A stretch of 64,000 nucleotides of DNA from Limanda limanda (Eukaryota; Chordata; Actinopteri; Pleuronectiformes; Pleuronectidae), in contig NC_083642.1 in the NCBI RefSeq assembly GCF_963576545.1, positions 6,403,274 through 6,467,273 of the forward strand, read 5' to 3'. The notes below the pieces were generated by a model. It had not been told where the DNA came from, did not search any database, and saw only the letters and a list, made by a program, of their open reading frames with translations. The translations under genes and the position numbers were made by a program. Below, in pieces: positions 55,876-64,000 of this stretch. The number at the start of each line of letters is the position of its first letter. Positions within the stretch are counted from its first letter, which is position 1.

Positions 55876-58800
55876 GCATCCTCTCATGCACAACTGCTGA
55901 GCTCCCTGGAGGAATGAATCCATTAGAGCTTTGTGATAGTAGTCCTGGGGGGGGGTTGGGTGTAAAGGAACCTATTGTTTGTTTTTCCACTGTGACCTAT
56001 ATGCTATCACAGCTTCCTAACCTACTGTAACATCACACTATAGCAGACACGCCTGAATTAGAGTTGGTATTTCCACAATTCTCTAAAGACACCGTGTCCC
56101 CATTCAGGACGGTAAACAACCGAGGTAAACATGTCAACAGCAAGCAGGCTGAAGGTCTGTGATAATCAAATGTTAAATCTTCCATAACGTGGTGTTGGTG
56201 TAGCTTCATTCAGCAGAGATCTTATTGTGCTTTTGATGAACCAAAGGGCAAATTGCATTCAACAGTCGGACATGGCTTTAAGCATATGGAAGACAGCGGG
56301 GCGGGGGGGACAGGTTCCCATCCCAGTCTGTTGAGTGGCTAGAAACAGGACACAAGGCCAGTCAGACAGACAGACATCCAGTTGAGAGACAGCAGGCCCA
56401 TAGCATGCCTGGAGGAAGAGGAGCAAGGCCCAGAGGTGTCACCACTCCACATGCAGCAGAATCAAAAACATGACGGAGGACAAAGCCTCCCGCTCTCTCT
56501 CAAGCTGCCGATCATCTGCATAACCACACAAAAACCAAAAGTCAAAAGAAAAATAACTAAAAAAGGAAGAAACCGTCGTGAAACAGAAAGTCATTTCCAA
56601 GGGAGAAAAAAGACAGAGAGATAACAGAGAGAGTCAGAGAGAAGTGCCCGGTCAGTGTAGCAGTGACATCGTCATTCAGAAGCATTTTGTTAGTTCGAGA
56701 ATCGGTTTCGGCTCTAAAATCTGAGCGTCTCAGTCCACCTGTGGCTCCCGTCGGCAGCCCTTCATGCAAGCAGGCATCAAGCAACAGTGATGGAGAAGGA
56801 GGCAGATTGGGTGGAGGGGTGGGAGAGGAAGAGAAGGAGAGAGAGAGAGAGAGAGAGAGAAGGAAGAAAGGAGAGAATGCAAAGGTCGAGGCAGGAGGAA
56901 ATAATTGTATTATTAGAGAGTGAGAGTGAAAAACAGAGCCAAGAGGGAGATAAGGAGGGAGAGAGAGAGAGAGAGAGTGAGTGAGATAGAGAGAAAGAGA
57001 GAAAGAGAGAGAGAGAGAGAGAGGCACGAACTGAGTTGCTGAGGCTGCACTCACCCGCTTGAACAGTCTATGGTCCATCAAGGGGCTTGTGGCATAAACA
57101 GCAAAACAATACCAGAGAGCTATTAGCACACAGTAGGCACTGTGAGGGAGGGGGGGGGGCAAGGACAGGTGGGAGGGCCAAATACAGTGAGAGGGGAGGG
57201 GGGAGGTGGAGCTAAGGTGTTGGAAGACATTTCTAACCACCCAATTAAAAAAGGTAAATAAAAAAAACACAGTAAAGAGGAAAGGTATGAAGTTTGTACT
57301 GTGTCTTACTGGTTAGCTCAGTGGGAGATTGTTCCTTTAGACCAGGAGTCAACCACTGAGGTTCTGCTTTGTCTATGTTAAGTCCTGTGTGTGTGTGTAT
57401 GTGAGTGTGTGTGTGTTAGGTGTCGGGGGTGTACCTGTGGCGACAGCGACGGAGGAACCTCATGATCTTCCTGGCAGCCTGGTCCTGCCTCTTTGTGAGC
57501 AGACTACCTCTATAAAAACACCACAGAGCCACAGATTCATGTTAATACGATGTTAACAGTTCAGCTGCAACTGAATATAGCAATTTGTACAGTTATTAAT
57601 AACCAGAAACTGATTGTTCATCATCCTGAGAGTCTTTACCGAGCACTCACACGTCGGCTTCAATCAAAACGCTGCTCGTTCACTGTGGTTCTGTTCCTTG
57701 TGAGGAATTAACTGAGAAAAGCTCAACTATCACAAATCATATTAATGGTTAGGTTAAAGTGTTATATTTCAAAGAGGTTTAAAATAAAAATAGAATTATT
57801 AATACAAGCAAGTGAGAAAATGGCTCAAAGAACATTTGAACTTTAACCAAAATGTTGAAAGGAAATAAATTATGTCCGAAAGGGAGCAAGACGTTCTCTT
57901 ATCGAGTTCTCTTTCCAATATTTCATCCGAACACTTCGGTAAATGCCACAATCATCATAAAAATGAAATAGACATAATGCTAATACACCCATTTAACGTT
58001 AAAATGAGTCTGTAGAGAATAGGCAGAGTCAACTGCTGAACCTGGTCAGTGCTCATCTAGTTGTGGAGTTTATTTCCTTCACTTGAGCATTTTCAGGTAA
58101 CCACTAAAACTGAGCAGGAAACTGACTGGTTGTTATGGTTATGATGATTGAATCATCGCCGAGCATCAGGTTCATCGCTGTGTTCAAGCAACGCGTCACG
58201 TGTGAGTGCTCAGTCAGGGTTCCATCTTCAAAAGTATCTGATTTAAGGCTGGCGCATGCTTCTGTGTTTTCACCGGCCCGGAAGCGTAAGAGCCCTTCCG
58301 GGCCCATTAAGTACTTACGTAGCCCTTCTTACGTGCTTACGTGCGTCGCCCAATTTTTTTAACTAGACGGCAAAGCTCCGCAAGCGTCACGGAGCCGGCA
58401 AGGCTATGATTGGTCTGCTAACTACATCATTTCCGGAGTGTCATTTCCGGTTCCTGTCCGATAATACCGGAAACCACGGAAGATTTAGAAGAACGCATAT
58501 GGACCAAATAGAAGAGCACTTGGCAGAAGAGATCCGAAACTATGACCACTAGTATAACCCATCACTGACTGGTGGATTTGTCCGCCGGAAAAAGGCTATG
58601 AGGAGCCGCCACGGCGATGTAAATAAACTTCGACAAAAAAAAATTACTCCGCCTAGTGTTCTGGCGGGGAATTGCATGGCAACACGCGCAACGCTTGGAA
58701 AACCATGAATGACGAGTCCTGCGTCAAAACTGCGTGAAAAGCCGCAGACGCCGTTGCAGAAGCATGCGCCGGCCTTTAAGTCCCAACTTCTCCTTAATCA

Positions 58801-61800
58801 ATTCCAATAACAAAACTACTGCAGTTAATTGTGTAATAGGCAGCAAGATAGAGTGGTTCCTTCATTAAGATACTGTTCCTAGCAGGATGCACATATGTAC
58901 CTCAGTTTGTGCTGCACCAGGGCAGCAGCGGCCCCCCGGTGGTGCGGCTTCAGCCTCCCGAACTCCTTGTAGCTGCGGTAGTATTGCTGAATGAGCACGG
59001 CCGCCCTCCTGCTCTGCTGGAACTTCTTCTGCTCATGGTAGCTGCGAAATTTACTCTGGATAAGGATGGCGGCCTGCGTCATCTTCTTATAAAGTGCGTA
59101 CTGTTGACGAGAACAAAACAACGTGAGGGGATTTCGCTGAGTGTGTGAACGCTGCAGTGAACGCTACGGGATCCCGCTGCAGCAGAGGATCACAATCTGA
59201 AGTTTGGCAATGAATTCGGCTGCTGGTAGTGAAAAGCAATTTACCTTCAAGGCTATCCATGTTAGCTTGCAAACAGAAAAGGGAAAGATTGTGAATGATG
59301 CACTGATATTCACCAAAGCTCTGTACTGAGTTCAGTCATTAATTCCTCTTGCATTTGTCTCGCTCAGCACTTTGTGGTCCCTACCTGTTTGTACTTCTTG
59401 TAACAACGTTGAATAACAGCAGCAGCTACTTCCTGTTGCTCTCGGAGCGGCCGGCCCTGTTGGAGAGCAGAGTGGAACAGGTCAGAGGTCACAGTAGAAC
59501 CTGCAATTTCGCCACAAAGGACATTAGCTGCCATGTCAAGTCTCGCTGAGGTCTCCCGGTGGCTGCCACCTTGGAATGAGTCCACACCTGGTGAACTGGA
59601 CAGTGGGGGGGGGGGAGAAGGAGGTCACAGAGCCAAAGGTCAAGCTCGGTATCAGCTGACACCACAGACGACTGTGAACGACAGCACAAAGGATTTGTCA
59701 TATGAACTCCTCATGTAGCTTCGGGAGGTCGGGTAGCAAGTTGAGGGAATGGGATCGGGCGGTGGGGGGGGAGGACTGGTGTGTGGAGAGCTAGTTAAAA
59801 AACAGGCAGTAGCAGGCTCCAAACAAGTAAGTGAGAGAAGAGCGAGAGAGAGAGAGAGAAGAGAACATAAACTTAATTGTGTCTAATTGGAGCAGGGGTT
59901 CGGGGGGGGGGGAATGCATCGTTCCTCTAAGCAAGGCCATGCTCTGCTCAAGCCACCTTCCCATGCTGAAACCACAGGGACGTCTCTGAGTCTGTCTCTG
60001 TTTGTGTTGGCGTGTGATCGGAGAAACAGGAGGATGAGACAGAGACATAGAAAAATGTGAGCATCAGATTAAGCGTGATTAGAAACAGGAAATCTCCAGA
60101 CGCATCACGACCTTTTCCTGCTAACACCAGAACTCTACAGCCCTGGAACCTGTCAACATCTCCCCGAAGACCCCAAAAGAGAAACACCACTGAACAGCCC
60201 TGCCGCTGTGGGCTGCAGGACTCACAGCATGAGGCGCCGGGGCCGGGCCTGTACCTTGTACTTGCGGAAGGAGGTCTGGACGAGGCGGGCGGCCTCGTAC
60301 AGCTCTCTCTGCTCCGGGTCGGACAGAGTCAGCTGGGCCAGGTCTCGCTCCACCTTGCTGTTGGAGGCGTTGATGAACTCGCTCCAGTCGGCCGGGGACG
60401 GGAGGGTGGAGCGCTCCAGGGGCGTGTCTCTGAGCGGAGACCCCCCGGGACTGAGGCTGGTGTTGGACGAGGGGGTCAGGGGCTCGTTGTACAGAGATCT
60501 GAGGAGAGACCAGTACACACGTGTTCATGAAGTATATTTCTTGTCAGCCGAGATGTCGATGTTTGTTGTAGAAGCTGGACCGCGGACCCAGTACTTACAA
60601 GTATAATGATGTTTATTACACAAAAGTAGTACAGGTCAAGACGAGCTCTAGAACTCGGAGAAATCACCCAGGCCAAATAGTGAAAATCTGACCAGCCGTG
60701 GTCTTACACACATTTATATAGAGAGTTTGGTTCCGCCCATGACTTCAGGTAAATGCCGTCCCCCATGGGATTTCTGGCTAAAGAGGGACATGTTTTTGTG
60801 TCCGAACATGAAGACACATTTGGTCAAGAACATTCCTTCTACACCCATCCATTAGCTGGTCAGAGGTCATTCCCAAAGTCAAGGATCATTTCAAAAAGGT
60901 AGAGAACTTCTAAACATCTGGAGGACTCTCTGAGAATGTCTGAGAGTCCAGAAAGCAGGTATCATAAACGTAAGCCTGTCATTATGTTTTGAACACATAC
61001 CAAAATGATCTACTCTAACGAATATACGACATTCACTTTAACATACATTTCATTTAGCTGTCGCTTTTATCCAAAGCGACTTACATTAAGTGCATTCAAC
61101 CCCGAGGGTACAGACCCAGAACAACAAGAATCAAGAAAGTCCAATTTCTTCAAAATAAACTTCCTCTTCCTCTTTGTTGTTACTGGACGAAAACTGCAGG
61201 TAGTGAATATTAATGCCTCTGCAGGGAGGGGAACTCGTACTATGCACACACACACACACACTGTCATTTCAATATGGATATTGAAATGCCTCCTTACCGA
61301 AGGTGTATGATGCTCGGCAGCTGCTCCACGTCTCCCAGGTAGTTGGCCAGCCAGTTCATGGTGTTGCTGACCCCCGACGTGTCTGAGGGCACAGAGTCGG
61401 CAGCGGTGAAGTTCTCCCTCTTGATTCTCTCCGGCGTGGCCTCGATGATGTGCTCGGCCAGAGTCATCATGTTCACCTGTTCGACGGAGACAAACAGAGA
61501 TGAGTGAGAAAAGCAAGGGATCAAACTGGGAACGACTGGTTATAGAGAAACATTTCTAATCCAGCACTAAGCACATCTCTTGAAGGACACGTTAGACGGA
61601 GAAAGACGACTGGAAGAATTCCCAGGTTATAGACGTGGATCAATAGAGAGAGTTTATTACTCTGTGACGGTCATTATTATGTGTCAGGTTGTCCTGGTGC
61701 ACTTTGCCTGCCCAGTGGAGAGGGCGGACATTATAGAGATGGCATGGAACTGTATAAAAGTCTTTCACTCTTCACTGGCGACTGTGCAGCTCTAACAACA

Positions 61801-63807
61801 GCCTCCGTCTAATAGTACGAATGCTTTATATGCAAAAGCTTCTGATGTGTATTTGTATTGAAAGGCTTGTTCCTTTTCTCTCTCACTCACAGTATGAAGA
61901 TCAGTTCACTTTGCCACTTTTCTGCTCGATGCTTTTCTTCCGGACTCTCTGACATTTCTGCTGACATTTCTGCTGCTGTGGTGTTGCAGTCCAGTTCTGT
62001 GATGCAGTCTTTTACATCAACCGCAAAATGCTTTTGGCCCAAATTAATTCCTCGGCACTGCCGGTGCCAGGTTCTACACACCGACCACGCACACCGCTGT
62101 TGTGTTTTGTTGTGTAATCACCTGTAGGTCGTCCATCTGCGTGAGGCAGTCCTGGTTCTCCAGATCCTCCCGGTAGGACAACAGCTCTGCATCGGCCATT
62201 TCTCTGTCTGCCATCACCAGCATGCCCAGCTGCTCTCGCTGACGCAACCGGTTGACCAGCTTCTCCTTCCCGAGGCTGCTGCCTCCACCGACCCCCGGCG
62301 GCTTCCTCCCCACGCCGCTGCTGGAGAAGCTCTCTCTCGAGGTCCATCGGACCGAACCCGTGCAGCCTCCTGTGGACAGGCTCTTGTCTGAGCTCAGGCC
62401 CTCGGAGGACAGGCTTCTGGGGCTGGAGGACAGCTTGTGGAGCTGCTGCTGCTCCAGGCTCAGAGGAACAGACATGGCCTTGTCCGGCCGTGTCTGAGAG
62501 AGTTCTGGGTTGGGTTTATGTTTTTTAGCCAGTGGGAGGTCTCTCTGGCCCTCGCTGCTGTAGTAGTTGGAAGGCTCTGATCGGGGCCTTCTCAGGTCTG
62601 CAGTAAACAAAACATGAAACCATGAGGTGAAACCCTTTTCTTCTAAGTGTTAGAAACATGAAAGAGAGAAGTCCACTGACCTGGATTGAGGCTGGTGGTG
62701 CTGGATGTGGTTGTGGTGGTGGCAGCACCTCCTTTCTTGCTGCTGGGTGCGACTACACTGTCGTTTGCCCAGCTGACCATCCAGCTGTCTGTGGTGGGGG
62801 CGTCCGGGCCGGGGGAGAAGGACATGCGAGCTGCGGGGGGGAGAGGGGCCGGAACCTGCTGCTCTTCCCTCTGTAGCTGCTCCAGACATTCAGCCAGTTT
62901 GGTGTGGCCACGAGAGCGGGCGATCGACAGCGGGAGGCGGCCCAGAGAGTCCGGGATGGCGAGAGCACGTCGGTCCCATTTGTACAGGACCACTGCTGCC
63001 TCCAGGTGACCCAGGGCACACGCCCACATCTGGGTGGAGAACAGATGGACCAGAGAAGTCAGATCAGGAAACATCCATCTACACCGACTACAGGTTCAGT
63101 AATAACTTCTCGGATGCTCACTTACCAGAGGCGTGCAGGAGAAGTGATCCACATTCAGAGGGTCCACTTCCAACTCCAAATCGATACTATCAGCATGCTT
63201 AGTGCTGTATGCAGGAGAGAAAAACAATCAGCAACCCACTGGCATTCGGTGTGGTGCACACCAATTACAAACCAAAGCTCCATTATAGAGTTTCTAGAGT
63301 AGATTGGTTCTCACCGCCACTTGATGAGTGTCTGGATGAGGGTGGCGTATCCCTGGCCCGCAGCCAGGTGAAGGAGTGTCATTCCTCGGAAGGTCTTAGA
63401 GTGGATTAAATGTTTGGACTTGGCCCAGCAAGCTCTGCTCATCATCTTCTCACAGACCACCACCACGCGGCTCTCAAAGGAGCTGCCGGCTTGAATCTGG
63501 CCAGACACACACTCACATACCAAAAGGAGCAGGACGTTATTATGAGTATGTGCGTGTTGTGTACTGACACATGGAAAATGTTGTTTTAGCGCTAAAAGCA
63601 CGAGGAACATGATGTCGCCTTTTACCTGTGACTGGCTGTTGTTGCCTCCACCTCCTCCACCTCCTCCGCCACCTCCCCCTGTCCCCCCTGTCCCTCCCCC
63701 GGCTCCGCCGCTCCCTGCACCGCCCGGCTGCTGGTGGCTGGCCATCTCCGCCATCCTCCTCTCCATCTGCTCCAAGCGCTCCAGGATAGACATTCTGAAC
63801 TGGTTAT
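55071..63807 (-). CDS. camta1: Calmodulin-binding transcription activator 1 (partial; ankyrin, IQ, C-terminus)
   Basis: Nuclear calcium/calmodulin-responsive transcription factor, neuronal in vertebrates. Exons 5' to 3': 63626-63807, 63315-63496, 63126-63204, 62681-63029, 62122-62597, 61298-61476, 60255-60498, 59385-59456, 59245-59265, 58901-59100, 57435-57509, 57055-57085, 55071-55103. Phases close to 707 codons including the stop. In order: NQFRMSILERLEQMERRMAEM coiled coil; poly-Gly; ankyrin repeats (GMTLLHLAAGQGYATLIQTL, PLMWACALGHLEAAVVLY); serine-rich stretch; VNMMTLAEHIIEATPERIK; EPLTPSSNTSLSP; IQ motifs (AARLVQTSFRKYK, AAAVIQRCYKKYKQ, AAILIQSKFRSY, AAVLIQQYYRSY); RKIMRFLRRCRHS; terminal ERIEKGQGT. 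CG-1 and TIG exons lie off the right edge. The Gly run (about twelve) and middle segment differ from remembered human sequence; IQ and ankyrin parts are nearly the same. Confidence 0.96.
55104..57054. other. camta1 last intron
   Basis: Contains a (CA)n at 55193-55211, a (GT)n at 55828-55870 and a long (GA)n-rich zone 56839-57025 that reaches the donor of the upstream exon. No other gene or transposon recognised. Confidence 0.6.
57510..58245. other. camta1 intron, nothing recognised
   Basis: AT-rich intronic sequence between exon 57435-57509 and the Harbinger MITE. No features seen. Confidence 0.5.
58246..58775. mobile_element. PIF/Harbinger MITE (family D, copy 2)
   Basis: Same family and orientation as 36310-36862: inverted ends AGGCTGGCGCATGCTTCTGT and GCAGAAGCATGCGCCGGCCT, with TTA duplications (58243-58245, 58776-58778). 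It keeps the same MDQIEEHLAEEI frame and the same stop codon after about 17 residues, but lacks the 13-bp hairpin of copy 1. It is inserted in a camta1 intron about 125 bases from the IQ exon. Confidence 0.85.
59245..59265 (-). other. camta1: 21-nt camta1 microexon (LTWIALK)
   Basis: On the minus strand TTTGCAAG|21 nt|GTAAAT encodes LTWIALK in frame between YKKYKQ and YALYKKM, exactly where CAMTA1 carries the same seven residues. Both flanking exons are phase 0, so it is optional. It lies within the IQ array, so inclusion changes the spacing between IQ motifs. Confidence 0.9.
59457..60254. other. camta1 intron
   Basis: Contains poly-G/poly-C runs (about 59600, 59763, 59899) and a (GA)n at about 59840-59862. 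No transposon or RNA gene recognised. Confidence 0.5.
60580..61035. other. camta1 intron, possible LTR-like remnant
   Basis: Unusual block with a minus-strand AATAAA (complement near 60612-60617) and GACCGCGGACCCAGTACTTA. It could be a degenerate LTR, but no TG...CA ends or target duplication could be fixed, so the identity is open. Confidence 0.25.
61045..61140. repeat. Common fish interspersed repeat
   Basis: Contains CATTTAGCTGTCGCTTTTAT and CCAAAGCGACTTACATTAAG followed by TGCATTCAACCCCGAGGGTA, an extremely common teleost repeat motif. It lies in a camta1 intron, about 160 bases from the donor of exon 61298-61476. Confidence 0.65.
61265..61288. repeat. Perfect 11-bp inverted repeat next to a camta1 5' splice site
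   Basis: CATTTCAATAT, two bases, ATATTGAAATG. In camta1 pre-mRNA this hairpin starts 10 nucleotides into the intron after exon 61298-61476 and is followed by a (UG)n tract from 61246-61260. Confidence 0.85.
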
Positions 63808-64000
63808 CTAGGCAAACAGTGGGACACAGAAGAAGATGAAGAACACGTCAGCACACAAGTAGCGAGAAAAATATGTCTTTGCTGTTTCCGGCACAAACAA
63901 CCCTGAGTCCTCCTGACAAGACACATGATCAGGTAGAATGCACCATGAGGGGCTCTGAGCGGCAGGAGGACTGTCGCAGTGACTCGGGGATTAACATCAC

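Noticed and set aside
56557..57270. 237-codon open frame on the minus strand
   Set aside because: Mostly Ser-Leu runs from a (GA)n/(CT)n tract; only the short camta1 exon 57055-57085 within it is real.
60057..60606. Plus-strand frames of 132-157 codons over a camta1 exon
   Set aside because: Antisense shadows of the GC-rich camta1 exon 60255-60498.
62643..63074. Continuous 143-codon open frame as an independent gene
   Set aside because: It is the camta1 exon 62681-63029 plus intron read-through at both ends.

Overview
This is vertebrate nuclear DNA, almost certainly from a ray-finned (percomorph-like) teleost. It has short intron-split exons with GT-AG junctions, dense CA/GT, CT and poly-G microsatellites, fish-type tRNA-derived SINEs, hAT and PIF/Harbinger MITEs, and LINE 3' ends. 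It encodes a urotensin II peptide ending CFWKYCV with a percomorph-like AGT start. There are no rRNA, CRISPR or prokaryotic features. I rebuilt gene models by reading splice sites and checking that every intron phase closes.

Layout, left to right. (1) 1-15101, plus strand: the 3' two thirds of a Dishevelled gene, dvl1 (PDZ, DEP, C-terminal tail). The DIX exons lie off the left edge. A TATA-containing internal promoter candidate sits in an intron at about 4.1-4.27 kb. (2) 19622-22189, plus: a complete seven-exon TNF-receptor gene, best read as tnfrsf9 (4-1BB/CD137). (3) 25436-44414 (upstream noncoding exon to about 45.7 kb), minus: a complete twelve-coding-exon CCDC50 (Ymer) family gene of 814 codons with ubiquitin-binding-like helices and one skippable 1338-nt exon. 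It is tail-to-tail with tnfrsf9. (4) 48848-49768, plus: a complete four-exon urotensin II gene (uts2) with a TATA box. (5) 55071-63807, minus: the 3' half of camta1 (ankyrin repeats, IQ motifs, C-terminus), including a conserved 21-nt microexon. Its CG-1 and TIG exons lie off the right edge, and its long 3' UTR runs down to about 50.1 kb, tail-to-tail with uts2.

The genes do not form an operon or pathway. They act in Wnt signalling, immune co-stimulation, ubiquitin/NF-kB/EGFR signalling, a vasoactive neuropeptide and calcium/calmodulin transcription. Their linkage is informative: TNFRSF9-UTS2-CAMTA1 matches human 1p36, and DVL-CCDC50-UTS2 mirrors DVL3-CCDC50-UTS2B on human 3q27-q28. This suggests an ancestral paralogon in which this fish keeps a CCDC50 member on the 1p36-like side.

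The most striking local signals are: a hAT MITE whose target-site duplication copies a 5' splice site of the CCDC50-like gene; a MITE nested in another MITE, both flanked by a 56-bp direct repeat; two Harbinger MITEs sharing an interrupted MADF-like reading frame; a near-palindromic bidirectional poly(A) signal; two microexons (one conserved, one candidate); and (TG)n tracts abutting several splice acceptors.
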